A stretch of 64,000 nt of DNA from Odiellus spinosus (GCA_963920705.1 OY987226.1:28032706-28096705); one strand, 5' to 3'. Positions 25,701-39,253 are shown, numbered from the stretch's first letter. The notes: generated by a model from the letters alone, not told the origin. A program made the numbers and translations.

Positions 25701-26408
25701 AGTTATTTTCCATTGAAGAGTTATTTTCAATTGAAGAGTTATTTTCAATTGAAGAGTTATTTTCGATTGAGTTATTTTCAATTGAAGAGTTATTTGAAGA
25801 GTTATTTTCAATTAAAGAGTTATTTTCAATTGAAGAGTTATTTTCCATTGAGGAGTTATTTTCAATTGAAGAGTTATTTTCAATTGAAAGGTGATTTTCC
25901 ATTGAAGAGTTATTTTCAATTGAAGAGTTATTTTCAATTGAAATGTTATTTTCAATTGAAGAGTTATTTTACGTTGAAGAGCTATTTTCAGATGAAGAGT
26001 TATTTTCAGTTGAAGAGTTATTTTCAATTGAAGAGTTATTTTCAATTGAAGAGTTATTTTCAATTGAAGAGTTATATTCAATTGAAGAGTTATTTTCAAT
26101 TGAAGAGTTATTTTCAATTGAAGAGTTATTTTCAATTGAAGAGTTATTTTCAATTGAAGAGTTATTTTCAATTGAAGAGTTATTTTCAATTGAAGAGTTA
26201 TTTTCCATTAAAGAGTTATTTTCAATTGAAGAGGTATTTTCGATTGAGAGTTATTTTCAATTGAAGAGTTATTTTCAATTGAAGAGTTATTTTCAATTGA
26301 AGAGTTATTTTCAATTGAAGAGTTATTTTCAATTGAAGAGTAATTTTCAATTGAAGAGTTATTTTCAATTGAAGAGTTATTTTCGATTGAGAGTTATTTT
26401 CAATTGAA
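22744..26408 (+). repeat. Higher-order unit with internal 1,707-bp duplication
   Basis: Opens with L1 (22744-22913). Positions from about 23,205 are repeated from about 24,912 (offset 1,707 bp), including the TTTTTCATGGAAGAG monomer and the TTTTACGTTGAAGAGCTATTTTCAGATG marker. The second half is the part that is repeated again at +5,700 bp, beginning near 30.6 kb. Confidence 0.8.
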
Positions 26409-28785
26409 GAGCTATTTTCAATTGAGTTATTTTCAATAGAAGAGCTATTTTCAATTGAGTTATTTTCAATTGAAGAGTTATTTGAAGAGTTATTTTCGAT
26501 TGAGAGTTATTTTCAATTGAAAGGTTATTTTCGATTGAGAGTTATTTTCAATTGAGGAGTTATTTTCAAATTAAAGAGTTATTTTCAATTGAAGAGTTAT
26601 TTTCAATTGAAGAGTTATTTTCAATTGAAAGGTTATTTTCCATTGAAGAGTTATTTTCGATTGAAGAGTTATTTTCAATTGAAGAGTTATTTGAAGAGTT
26701 ATTTTCAATTGAAGAGTTATTTTCAATTGAAAGGTGATTTTCCATTGAAGAGTTATTTTCAATTGAAGAGTTATTTTCCATTAAAGAGTTATTTTCAATT
26801 GAAGAGTTATTTTCGATTGAGAGTTATTTTCAATTGAAGAGTTATTTTCAATTGAAGAGTTATTTTCGATTGAAGAGTTATTTTCCATTGAAGAGTTATT
26901 TTCAATCGAAGAGTTATTTTCAATCGAAGGGTTATTTTCAATTGAAGAGTTATTTTTCATTGAAGAGTTATTTTCCATTGAAGAGTTATTTTCAATTGAA
27001 GAGTTATTTTTCATTGAAGAGTTATTTTCCATTGAAGAGTTATTTTCAATTGAAGAGTTATTTTCAATTGAAGAGTTATTTTCAATTGAAGAGTTATTTT
27101 CGATTGAGTTATTTTCAATTGAAGAGTTATTTGAAGAGTTATTTTCAATTAAAGAGTTATTTTCAATTGAAGAGTTATTTTCCATTGAGGAGTTATTTTC
27201 AATTAAAGAGTTATTTTCAATTGAAGAGTTATTTTCAATTGAAGAGTTATTTTCAATTGAAAGGTGATTTTCCCTTGAAGAGTTATTTTCAATTGAAGAG
27301 TTATTTTCAATTGAAATGTTATTTTCAATTGAAGAGTTATTTTACGTTGAAGAGCTATTTTCAGATGAAGAGTTATTTTCAGTTGAAGAGTTATTTTCAA
27401 TTGAAGAGTTATTTTCAATTGAAGAGTTATATTCAATTGAAGAGTTATTTTCAATTGAAGAGGTATTTTCGATTGAGAGTTATTTTCAATTGAAGAGTTA
27501 TTTTCAATTGACGAGTTATTTTCAATCGAAGAGTTATTTTCAGTTGAAGAGTTATTTTCAATTGAAGAGTTATTTTCGATTGAAGAGTTATTTTCCATTG
27601 AAGAGTTATTTTCAATTGAAGAGTTATTTTTCATTGAAGAGTTATTTTCAATTGAAGAGTTATTTTCGATTGAGTTATTTTCAATTGAAGAGTTATTTTC
27701 GATTGAGTTATTTTCAATTGAAGAGTTATTTGAAGAGTTATTTTCAATTAAAGAGTTATTTTCAATTGAAGAGTTATTTTCAATTGAGGAGTTATTTTCA
27801 ACTAAAGAGTTATTTTCAATTGAAGAGTTATTTTCAATTGAAGAGTTATTTTCAATTGAAACGTGATTTTCCATTGAAGAGTTATTTTCAATTGAAGAGT
27901 TATTTTCAATTGAAGAGTTATTTTACGTTGAAGAGCTATTTTCAGTTGAAGAGTTATTTTCAGTTGAAGAGTTATTTTCAATTGAAGAGTTATTTTCCAT
28001 TGAAGAGTTATTTTCAATTAAAGAGTTATTTTATATTGAAGAGTTATTTTCAATTGAAGAGTTATTTTCAATTGAAGAGTTATTTTTCATTGAAGAGTTA
28101 TTTTCCATTGAAGAGTTATTTTCAATTGAAGAGTTATTTTCAATTGAAGAGTTATTTTCGATTGAGTTATTTTCAATTGAAGAGTTATTTGAAGAGTTAT
28201 TTTCAATTAAAGAGTTATTTTCAATTGAAGAGTTATTTTCCATTGAGGAGTTATTTTCAATTGAAGAGTTATTTTCAATTGAAAGGTGATTTTCCATTGA
28301 AGAGTTATTTTCAATTGAAGAGTTATTTTCAATTGAAATGTTATTTTCAATTGAAGAGTTATTTTACGTTGAAGAGCTATTTTCAGATGAAGAGTTATTT
28401 TCAGTTGAAGAGTTATTTTCAATTGAAGAGTTATTTTCAATTGAAGAGTTATTTTCAATTGAAGAGTTATATTCAATTGAAGAGTTATTTTCAATTGAAG
28501 AGTTATTTTCAATTGAAGAGTTATTTTCAATTGAAGTGTTATTTTCAATTGAAGAGTTATTTTCAATTGAAGAGTTATTTTCCATTAAAGAGTTATTTTC
28601 AATTGAAGAGGTATTTTCGATTGAGAGTTATTTTCAATTGAAGAGTTATTTTCAATTGAAGAGTTATTTTCAATTGAAGAGTTATTTTCAATTGAAGAGT
28701 TATTTTCAATTGAAGAGTAATTTTCAATTGAAGAGTTATTTTCAATTGAAGAGTTATTTTCGATTGAGAGTTATTTTCAATTGAA
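24860..28785 (+). repeat. 5.7-kb-offset duplication, copy 1
   Basis: This interval matches 30,578-34,503. Offsets between equivalent landmarks are 5,718 falling to 5,700 bp (L1 at 26409 against 32109), then back to 5,718 by the end of the unit (28786 against 34504). Every shift is one 18-bp monomer. A private base separates the copies: C at 27274 (TTTTCCCTTG) where the other copy has A at 32974. Confidence 0.85.
27660..27725 (+). repeat. 33-bp composite repeat, 2 units
   Basis: Two 15-mer plus 18-mer units. The equivalent tract in the other copy of the 5.7-kb duplication is 33378-33443, also two units. Confidence 0.95.
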
Positions 28786-30135
28786 GAGCTATTTTCAATT
28801 GAGTTATTTTCAATAGAAGAGCTATTTTCAATTGAGTTATTTTCAATTGAAGAGTTATTTGAAGAGTTATTTTCGATTGAGAGTTATTTTCAATTGAAAG
28901 GTTATTTTCGATTGAGAGTTATTTTCAATTGAGGAGTTATTTTCAAATTAAAGAGTTATTTTCAATTGAAGAGTTATTTTCAATTGAAGAGTTATTTTCA
29001 ATTGAAAGGTTATTTTCCATTGAAGAGTTATTTTCGATTGAAGATTTATTTTCAATTGAAGAGTTATTTTCAATTGAAGAGTTATTTTCAATTGAAACGT
29101 GATTTTCCATTGAAGAGTTATTTTCCATTGAAGAGTTATTTTCAATCGAAGAGTTATTTTCAATCGAAGGGTTATTTTCAATTGAAGAGTTATTTTTCAT
29201 TGAAGAGTTATTTTCCATTGAAGAGTTATTTTCAATTGAAGAGTTATTTTTCATTGAAGAGTTATTTTCCATTGAAGAGTTATTTTCAATTGAAGAGTTA
29301 TTTTCAATTGAAGAGTTATTTTCAATTGAAGAGTTATTTTCGATTGAGTTATTTTCAATTGAAGAGTTATTTGAAGAGTTATTTTCAATTAAAGAGTTAT
29401 TTTCAATTGAAGAGTTATTTTCAATTGAAGAGTTATTTGAAGAGTTATTTTCAATTGAAGAGTTATTTGAAGAGTTATTTTCAATTGAAGAGTTATTTTC
29501 GATTGAGAGTTATTTTACGTTGAAGAGCTTTTTCAGTTGAAGAGTTATTTTCAGTTGAAGAGTTATTTTCAATTGAAGAGTTATTTTCCATTGAAGAGTT
29601 ATTTTCAATTAAAGAGTTTATTTCAATTGAAGAGTTATTTTCAACTGAAGAGTTATATTCAATTGATGAGTTATTTTTAATTGAAGAGTTATTTTCAATT
29701 GAAGAGTTATTTTCAATTGAAGAGTTATTTTCAGTTGAAGAGTTATTTTCAATTGAAGAGTTATTTTCCAATGAAGAGTTATTTTCAATTAAAGAGTTAT
29801 TTTCAATTGAAGAGTTATTTTCAATTGAAGAGTTATATTCAATTGAAGAGTTATTTTGAATTGAAGAGTTATTTTGAATTGAAGAGTTATTTTCAATTGA
29901 AGAGTTATTTTCAATTGAAGAGTTATTTTCAATTGAAGAGTTATTTTCAATTGAAGAGTTATTTTCAATTGAAGAGTTATTTTGAATTGAAGAGTTATTT
30001 TCAATTGAAGAGTTATTTTCAATTGAAGAGTTATTTTCAATTGAAGAGTTATTTTCAATTGAAGAGTTATTTTCAATTGAAGAGTTATTTTCAATTGAAG
30101 AGTTATTTTCAATTGAAGAGTTATTTTCAATTGAA
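28786..30135 (+). repeat. 1.35-kb segment between the 5.7-kb duplicates
   Basis: Starts with L1 (28786-28955) and then follows the order of 21.6-22.7 kb, including the GAAACG-ended monomer, the TACGTTGAAGAGCTTTTTC marker at 29516 and a series of TTTTGAATTG monomers. It looks like a copy of the segment upstream of 22744 placed in a new context, most simply by unequal exchange at L1. Confidence 0.75.
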
Positions 30136-30338
30136 GAGCTATTTTCAATTGAGTTATTTTCAATAGAAGAGCTATTTTCAATTGAGTTATTTTCAATAGA
30201 AGAGCTATTTTCAATTGAGTTATTTTCAATTGAAGAGTTATTTGAAGAGTTATTTTCGATTGAGAGTTATTTTCAATTGAAAGGTTATTTTCGATTGAGA
30301 GTTATTTTCAATTGAGGAGTTATTTTCAAATTAAAGAG
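30136..30338 (+). repeat. Expanded landmark block L1 (203 bp)
   Basis: Contains three GAGCTATTTTCAATT-led pairs instead of two, so it is 33 bp longer than the standard 170-bp block. It is followed by the same rare TTTTTAATTG monomer as the L1 at 22744, which shows that this segment descends from that copy. Confidence 0.9.
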
Positions 30339-30577
30339 TTATTTTCAATTGAAGAGTTATTTTCAATTGAAGAGTTATTTTCAATTGAAAGGTTATTTTC
30401 CATTGAAGAGTTATTTTCGATTGAAGAGTTATTTTCAATTGAAGAGTTATTTGAAGAGTTATTTTTAATTGAAGAGTTATTTTCAATTGAAAGGTGATTT
30501 TCCATTGAAGAGTTATTTTCAATTGAAGAGTTATTTTCCATTAAAGAGTTATTTTCAATTGAAGAGTTATTTTCCAT

Positions 30578-33500
30578 TAAAGAGTTATTTTCAATTGAAG
30601 AGTTATTTTCGATTGAGAGTTATTTTCAATTGAAGAGTTATTTTCAATTGAAGAGTTATTTTCGATTGAAGAGTTATTTTCCATTGAAGAGTTATTTTCA
30701 ATCGAAGAGTTATTTTCAATCGAAGGGTTATTTTTCATGGAAGAGTTATTTTCCATTGAAGAGTTATTTTCAATTGAAGAGTTATTTTTCATTGAAGAGT
30801 TATTTTCCATTGAAGAGTTATTTTCAATTGAAGAGTTATTTTCAATTGAAGAGTTATTTTCGATTGAGTTATTTTCAATTGAAGAGTTATTTGAAGAGTT
30901 ATTTTCAATTAAAGAGTTATTTTCAATTGAAGAGTTATTTTCCATTGAGGAGTTATTTTCAATTAAAGAGTTATTTTCAATTGAAAGGTGATTTTCCATT
31001 GAAGAGTTATTTTCAATTGAAGAGTTATTTTCAATTGAAATGTTATTTTCAATTGAAGAGTTATTTTACGTTGAAGAGCTATTTTCAGATGAAGAGTTAT
31101 TTTCAGTTGAAGAGTTATTTTCAATTGAAGAGTTATTTTCAATTGAAGAGTTATTTTCAATTGAAGAGTTATATTCAATTGAAGAGTTATTTTCAATTGA
31201 AGAGTTATTTTCAATTGAAGAGTTATTTTCAATTGAAGAGTTATTTTCAATTGAAGAGTTATTTTCAATCGAAGAGTTATTTTCAATCGAAGGGTTATTT
31301 TCAATTGAAGAGTTATTTTTCATGGAAGAGTTATTTTCCATTGAAGAGTTATTTTCAATTGAAGAGTTATTTTTCATTGAAGAGTTATTTTCCATTGAAG
31401 AGTTATTTTCCATTGAAGAGTTATTTTCAATTGAAGAGTTATTTTCAATTGAAGAGTTATTTTCGATTGAGTTATTTTCAATTGAAGAGTTATTTGAAGA
31501 GTTATTTTCAATTAAAGAGTTATTTTCAATTGAAGAGTTATTTTCCATTGAGGAGTTATTTTCAATTGAAGAGTTATTTTCAATTGAAAGGTGATTTTCC
31601 ATTGAAGAGTTATTTTCAATTGAAGAGTTATTTTCAATTGAAATGTTATTTTCAATTGAAGAGTTATTTTACGTTGAAGAGCTATTTTCAGATGAAGAGT
31701 TATTTTCAGTTGAAGAGTTATTTTCAATTGAAGAGTTATTTTCAATTGAAGAGTTATTTTCAATTGAAGAGTTATATTCAATTGAAGAGTTATTTTCAAT
31801 TGAAGAGTTATTTTCAATTGAAGAGTTATTTTCAATTGAAGAGTTATTTTCAATTGAAGAGTTATTTTCAATTGAAGAGTTATTTTCAATTGAAGAGTTA
31901 TTTTCCATTAAAGAGTTATTTTCAATTGAAGAGGTATTTTCGATTGAGAGTTATTTTCAATTGAAGAGTTATTTTCAATTGAAGAGTTATTTTCAATTGA
32001 AGAGTTATTTTCAATTGAAGAGTTATTTTCAATTGAAGAGTAATTTTCAATTGAAGAGTTATTTTCAATTGAAGAGTTATTTTCGATTGAGAGTTATTTT
32101 CAATTGAAGAGCTATTTTCAATTGAGTTATTTTCAATAGAAGAGCTATTTTCAATTGAGTTATTTTCAATTGAAGAGTTATTTGAAGAGTTATTTTCGAT
32201 TGAGAGTTATTTTCAATTGAAAGGTTATTTTCGATTGAGAGTTATTTTCAATTGAGGAGTTATTTTCAAATTAAAGAGTTATTTTCAATTGAAGAGTTAT
32301 TTTCAATTGAAGAGTTATTTTCAATTGAAAGGTTATTTTCCATTGAAGAGTTATTTTCGATTGAAGAGTTATTTTCAATTGAAGAGTTATTTGAAGAGTT
32401 ATTTTCAATTGAAGAGTTATTTTCAATTGAAAGGTGATTTTCCATTGAAGAGTTATTTTCAATTGAAGAGTTATTTTCCATTAAAGAGTTATTTTCAATT
32501 GAAGAGTTATTTTCGATTGAGAGTTATTTTCAATTGAAGAGTTATTTTCAATTGAAGAGTTATTTTCGATTGAAGAGTTATTTTCCATTGAAGAGTTATT
32601 TTCAATCGAAGAGTTATTTTCAATCGAAGGGTTATTTTCAATTGAAGAGTTATTTTTCATTGAAGAGTTATTTTCCATTGAAGAGTTATTTTCAATTGAA
32701 GAGTTATTTTTCATTGAAGAGTTATTTTCCATTGAAGAGTTATTTTCAATTGAAGAGTTATTTTCAATTGAAGAGTTATTTTCAATTGAAGAGTTATTTT
32801 CGATTGAGTTATTTTCAATTGAAGAGTTATTTGAAGAGTTATTTTCAATTAAAGAGTTATTTTCAATTGAAGAGTTATTTTCCATTGAGGAGTTATTTTC
32901 AATTAAAGAGTTATTTTCAATTGAAGAGTTATTTTCAATTGAAGAGTTATTTTCAATTGAAAGGTGATTTTCCATTGAAGAGTTATTTTCAATTGAAGAG
33001 TTATTTTCAATTGAAATGTTATTTTCAATTGAAGAGTTATTTTACGTTGAAGAGCTATTTTCAGATGAAGAGTTATTTTCAGTTGAAGAGTTATTTTCAA
33101 TTGAAGAGTTATTTTCAATTGAAGAGTTATTTTCAATTGAAGAGTTATATTCAATTGAAGAGTTATTTTCAATTGAAGAGGTATTTTCGATTGAGAGTTA
33201 TTTTCAATTGAAGAGTTATTTTCAATTGACGAGTTATTTTCAATCGAAGAGTTATTTTCAGTTGAAGAGTTATTTTCAATTGAAGAGTTATTTTCGATTG
33301 AAGAGTTATTTTCCATTGAAGAGTTATTTTCAATTGAAGAGTTATTTTTCATTGAAGAGTTATTTTCAATTGAAGAGTTATTTTCGATTGAGTTATTTTC
33401 AATTGAAGAGTTATTTTCGATTGAGTTATTTTCAATTGAAGAGTTATTTGAAGAGTTATTTTCAATTAAAGAGTTATTTTCAATTGAAGAGTTATTTTCA

Positions 33501-34503
33501 ATTGAGGAGTTATTTTCAACTAAAGAGTTATTTTCAATTGAAGAGTTATTTTCAATTGAAGAGTTATTTTCAATTGAAACGTGATTTTCCATTGAAGAGT
33601 TATTTTCAATTGAAGAGTTATTTTCAATTGAAGAGTTATTTTACGTTGAAGAGCTATTTTCAGTTGAAGAGTTATTTTCAGTTGAAGAGTTATTTTCAAT
33701 TGAAGAGTTATTTTCCATTGAAGAGTTATTTTCAATTAAAGAGTTATTTTCAATTGAAGAGTTATTTTCAATTGAAGAGTTATTTTCAATTGAAGAGTTA
33801 TTTTTCATTGAAGAGTTATTTTCCATTGAAGAGTTATTTTCAATTGAAGAGTTATTTTCAATTGAAGAGTTATTTTCGATTGAGTTATTTTCAATTGAAG
33901 AGTTATTTGAAGAGTTATTTTCAATTAAAGAGTTATTTTCAATTGAAGAGTTATTTTCCATTGAGGAGTTATTTTCAATTGAAGAGTTATTTTCAATTGA
34001 AAGGTGATTTTCCATTGAAGAGTTATTTTCAATTGAAGAGTTATTTTCAATTGAAATGTTATTTTCAATTGAAGAGTTATTTTACGTTGAAGAGCTATTT
34101 TCAGATGAAGAGTTATTTTCAGTTGAAGAGTTATTTTCAATTGAAGAGTTATTTTCAATTGAAGAGTTATTTTCAATTGAAGAGTTATATTCAATTGAAG
34201 AGTTATTTTCAATTGAAGAGTTATTTTCAATTGAAGAGTTATTTTCAATTGAAGTGTTATTTTCAATTGAAGAGTTATTTTCAATTGAAGAGTTATTTTC
34301 CATTAAAGAGTTATTTTCAATTGAAGAGGTATTTTCGATTGAGAGTTATTTTCAATTGAAGAGTTATTTTCAATTGAAGAGTTATTTTCAATTGAAGAGT
34401 TATTTTCAATTGAAGAGTTATTTTCAATTGAAGAGTAATTTTCAATTGAAGAGTTATTTTCAATTGAAGAGTTATTTTCGATTGAGAGTTATTTTCAATT
34501 GAA
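30578..34503 (+). repeat. 5.7-kb-offset duplication, copy 2
   Basis: Second copy of 24,860-28,785. It lacks one 18-bp monomer near 30,730 and has one more in the last part. The rare TTTTATATTG monomer at about 28,030 in copy 1 is a canonical monomer here. Confidence 0.85.
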
Positions 34504-35879
34504 GAGCTATTTTCAATTGAGTTATTTTCAATAGAAGAGCTATTTTCAATTGAGTTATTTTCAATTGAAGAGTTATTTGAAGAGTTATTTTCGATTGAGA
34601 GTTATTTTCAATTGAAAGGTTATTTTCGATTGAGAGTTATTTTCAATTGAGGAGTTATTTTCAAATTAAAGAGTTATTTTCAATTGAAGAGTTATTTTCA
34701 ATTGAAGAGTTATTTTCAATTGAAAGGTTATTTTCCATTGAAGAGTTATTTTCGATTGAAGAGTTATTTTCAATTGAAGAGTTATTTGAAGAGTTATTTT
34801 CAATTGAAGAGTTATTTTCAATTGAAAGGTGATTTTCCATTGAAGAGTTATTTTCAATTGAAGAGTTATTTTCCATTAAAGAGTTATTTTCAATTGAAGA
34901 GTTATTTTCGATTGAGAGTTATTTTCAATTGAAGAGTTATTTTCAATTGAAGAGTTATTTTCGATTGAAGAGTTATTTTCCATTGAAGAGTTATTTTCAA
35001 TCGAAGAGTTATTTTCAATCGAAGGGTTATTTTCAATTGAAGAGTTATTTTTCATTGAAGAGTTATTTTCCATTGAAGAGTTATTTTCAATTGAAGAGTT
35101 ATTTTTCATTGAAGAGTTATTTTCCATTGAAGAGTTATTTTCAATTGAAGAGTTATTTTCAATTGAAGAGTTATTTTCAATTGAAGAGTTATTTTCAATT
35201 GAAGAGTTATTTTCGATTGAGTTATTTTCAATTGAAGAGTTATTTGAAGAGTTATTTTCAATTAAAGAGTTATTTTCAATTGAAGAGTTATTTTCCATTG
35301 AGGAGTTATTTTCAATTAAAGAGTTATTTTCAATTGAAGAGTTATTTTCAATTGAAGAGTTATTTTCAATTGAAAGGTGATTTTCATTGAAGAGTTATTT
35401 TCAATTGAAGAGTTATTTTCAATTGAAATGTTATTTTCAATTGAAGAGTTATTTTACGTTGAAGAGCTATTTTCAGATGAAGAGTTATTTTCAGTTGAAG
35501 AGTTATTTTCAATTGAAGAGTTATTTTCAGTTGAAGAGTTATTTTCAATTGAAGAGTTATTTTCAATTGAAGAGTTATTTTCAATTGAAGAGTTATATTC
35601 AATTGAAGAGTTATTTTCAATTGAAGAGGTATTTTCGATTGAGAGTTATTTTCAATTGAAGAGTTATTTTCAATTGACGAGTTATTTTCAATCGTAGAGT
35701 TATTTTCAGTTGAAGAGTTATTTTCAATTGAAGAGTTATTTTCGATTGAAGAGTTATTTTCCATTGAAGAGTTATTTTCAATTGAAGAGTTATTTTTCAT
35801 TGAAGAGTTATTTTCCATTGAAGAGTTATTTTCAATTGAAGAGTTATTTTCAATTGAAGAGTTATTTTCAATTGAAGAG

Positions 35880-35945
35880 TTATTTTCGATTGAGTTATTT
35901 TCAATTGAAGAGTTATTTTCGATTGAGTTATTTTCAATTGAAGAG
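35880..35945 (+). repeat. 33-bp composite repeat, 2 units
   Basis: Two 15-mer plus 18-mer units in super-repeat copy 1. The counterpart in copy 2 is 49404-49469. Confidence 0.95.
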
Positions 35946-38092
35946 TTATTTGAAGAGTTATTTTCAATTAAAGAGTTATTTTCAATTGAAGAGTTATTTT
36001 CAATTGAGGAGTTATTTTCAACTAAAGAGTTATTTTCAATTGAAGAGTTATTTTCAATTGAAGAGTTATTTTCAATTGAAACGTGATTTTCCATTGAAGA
36101 GTTATTTTCAATTGAAGAGTTATTTTCAATTGAAGAGTTATTTCACGTTGAAGAGCTATTTTCAGTTGAAGAGTTATTTTCAGTTGAAGAGTTATTTTCA
36201 ATTGAAGAGTTATTTTCCATTGAAGAGTTATTTTCAATTAAAGAGTTATTTTCAATTGAAGAGTTATTTTCAATTGAAGAGTTATATTCAATTGATGAGT
36301 TATTTTCAATTGAAGAGTTATTTTCAATTCAAGAGTTATTTTCAATTGAAGAGCTATTTTCAATTGAAGAGTTATTTTCAATTGAAAGGTTATTTTCCAT
36401 TGAAGAGTTATTTTCAATTGAAGAGTTATTTTCTATTGTAGAGTTATTTTCAATTGAAAGGTTATTTTCCATTGAAGAGTTATTTTCAATTAAAGAGTTA
36501 TTTTCAATTGAAGAGTTATTTTCAATTGAAGAGTTATTTTCAATTGAAGAGTTATTTTCAATTGAAGAGTTATTTTCAATGTAAAGGTGATTTTCCATTG
36601 AAGAGTTATTTTCAATTGAAGAGTTATTTTCAATTGAAGAGTTATTTTCAATTGAAGAGTTATTTTCAATTGAAAGGTTATTTTCCATTGATGAGTTATT
36701 TTCGATTGAAGAGTTATTTTCAATTGAAGAGTTATTTTCAATTGAAGAGTTATTTTCAATTGAAGAGTTATTTTCAATTGAAGAGTTATTTTCAATTGAA
36801 GAGTTATTTTCAATTGAAGAGTTATTTTCAATTGAAGAGTTATTTTCAATTGAAGAGTTATTTTCAATTGAAAGGTGATTTTCCATTGAAGAGTTATTTT
36901 CAATTGAAGAGGTATTTTCCATTAAAGAGTTATTTTCAATTGAAGAGTTATTTTCGATTGAGAGTTATTTTCAATTGAAGAGTTATTTTCAATCGAAGGG
37001 TTATTTTCAATTGAAGAGTTATTTTTCATTGAAGTATTATTTTCCATTGAAGAGTTATTTTCAATTGAAGAGTTATTTTCCATTGAAGAGTTATTTTCAA
37101 TTGAAAGGTTATTTTCCATTGAAGAGTTATTTTCGATTGAAGAGTTATTTTCAATTGAAGAGTTATTTTACGTTGAAGAGCTATTTTCAGTTGAAGAGTT
37201 ATTTTCAGTTGAAGAGTTATTTTCAATTGAAGAGTTATTTTCCATTGAAGAGTTATTTTCAATTAAAGAGTTATTTTCAATTGAAGAGTTATTTTCAATT
37301 GAAGAGTTATATTCAATTGATGAGTTATTTTCAATTGAAGAGTTATTTTCAATTGAAGAGTTATTTTCAATTGAAGAGTTATTTTCAATTGAAGAGTTAT
37401 TTTCAATTGAAAGGTTATTTTCCATTGAAGAGTTATTTTCAATTGAAGAGTTATTTTCAATTGAAGAGTTATTTTCAATTGAAAGGTTATTTTCCATTGA
37501 AGAGTTATTTTCAATTGAAGAGTTATTTTCAATTGAAGAGTTATTTTCAATGTAAAGGTGATTTTCCATTGAAGAGTTATTTTCGATTGAAGAGTTATTT
37601 TCAATTGAAGAGTTATTTTCAATTGAAGAGTTATTTCAATTGAAGAGTTATTTTCAATTGAAAGGTGATTTTCCATTGAAGAGTTATTTTCAATTGAAGA
37701 GTTATTTTCCATTAAAGAGTTATTTTAAATTGAAGAGTTATTTTCGATTGAGAGTTATTTTCAATTGAAGAGTTATTTTCAATCGAAGGGTTATTTTCAA
37801 TTGAAGAGTTATTTTCAATTGAAAGGTTATTTTCAATTTAAGAGTTATTTTACGTTGAAGAGCTATTTTCAGTTGAAGAGTTATTTTCAATTGAAGAGTT
37901 ATTTTCAATTGAAGAGTTATTTTCAATTGAAGAGTTATTTTCAATTGAAGAGTTATTTTCAATTGAAGAGTTATTTTCAATTGAAGAGTTATTTTCAATT
38001 GAAGAGTTATTTTCAATTGAATATTTATTTTCAATTGAAGAGTTATTTTCAATTGAAGAGTTATTTTCGATTGAGAGTTATTTTCAATTGAA

Positions 38093-38246
38093 GAGCTATT
38101 TTCAATTGAGTTATTTTCAATTGAAGAGCTATTTTCAATTGAGTTATTTTCAATTGAAGAGCTATTTTCAATTGAGTTATTTTCAATTGAAGAGTTATTT
38201 GAAGAGTTATTTTCGATTGAGAGTTATTTTCAATTGAAAGGTTATT
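38093..38246 (+). repeat. Divergent L1 landmark variant
   Basis: Three GAGCTATTTTCAATT-led pairs in which the usual CAATAGAAG is CAATTGAAG, and the CAAATTAAAGAG end is missing. The equivalent at 51437 has two pairs, so this block has also changed by one 33-bp pair since the super-repeat duplicated. Confidence 0.85.
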
Positions 38247-38457
38247 TTCCATTGAAGAGTTATTTTCAATTAAAGAGTTATTTTCAATTGAAGAGTTATT
38301 TTCAATTGAAGAGTTATTTTCAATTGAAGAGTTATTTTCAATTGAAAGGTGATTTTCCATTGAAGAGTTATATTCAATTGAAGAGTTATTTTCAATTGAA
38401 AGGTTATTTTCAATTGAAGAGTTATTTTACGTTGAAGAGCTATTTTCAGTTGAAGAG

Positions 38458-38673
38458 TTATTTTCAATTGAAGAGTTATTTTCAATTGAAGAGTTATTTT
38501 CAATTGAAGAGTTATTTTCAATTGAAGAGTTATTTTCAATTGAAGAGTTATTTTCAATTGAAGAGTTATTTTCAATTGAAGAGTTATTTTCAATTGAAGA
38601 GTTATTTTCAATTGAAGAGTTATTTTCAATTGAAGAGTTATTTTCAATTGAAGAGTTATTTTCAATTGAAGAG
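38458..38673 (+). repeat. Run of 12 canonical monomers
   Basis: Twelve perfect monomers between a TTTTCAGTTG monomer and a TTTTCCATTAAAGAG monomer. The same site in the second super-repeat copy (51769-52002) has thirteen. Confidence 0.95.
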
Positions 38674-39253
38674 TTATTTTCCATTAAAGAGTTATTTTCA
38701 ATTGAAGAGGTATTTTCGATTGAGAGTTATTTTCAATCGAAGGGTTATTTTCAATTGAAGAGTTATTTTTCATTGAAGAGTTATTTTCCATTGAAGAGTT
38801 ATTTTCAATTGAAGAGTTATTTTCAATTGAAGAGTTATTTTCGATTGAGTTATATTCAATTGAAGAGTTATTTGAAGAGTTATTTTCAATTGAAGAGTTA
38901 TTTTCAATTGAAGAGTTATATTCAATTGAAGAGTTATTTTCAATTGAAGAGTTATTTTCATTTGAAGAGTTATTTTCAATTGAAGAGTCATTTTCAATTG
39001 AAGAGTTATTTTCAATTGAAGAGTTATTTTCAATTGAAGAGTTATTTTCAATTGAAGAGTTATTTTCCATTAAAGAGTTATTTTCAATTGAAGAGGTATT
39101 TTCGATTGAGAGTTATTTTCAATTGAAGAGTTATTTTCAATCGAAGGGTTATTTTCAATTGAAGAGTTATTTTTCATTGAAGAGTTATTTTCCATTGAAG
39201 AGTTATTTTCAATTGAAGAGTTATTTTCAATTGAAGAGTTATTTTCGATTGAG

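Noticed and set aside
24912-26264. Long open frames (YFQLKS, LFSIEE, SSIENN, LQLKIT repeats), up to 450 codons, as protein genes
   Set aside because: Four of six frames are open at once on both strands, which follows from a stop-free 18-bp unit. The canonical monomer has no ATG on either strand, so most frames would start at TTG. Variants do not favour third codon positions (for example CAA to CCA or CGA is as common as silent CAA to CAG). 17-bp units break every frame at regular intervals, and no promoter or poly-A context is visible.
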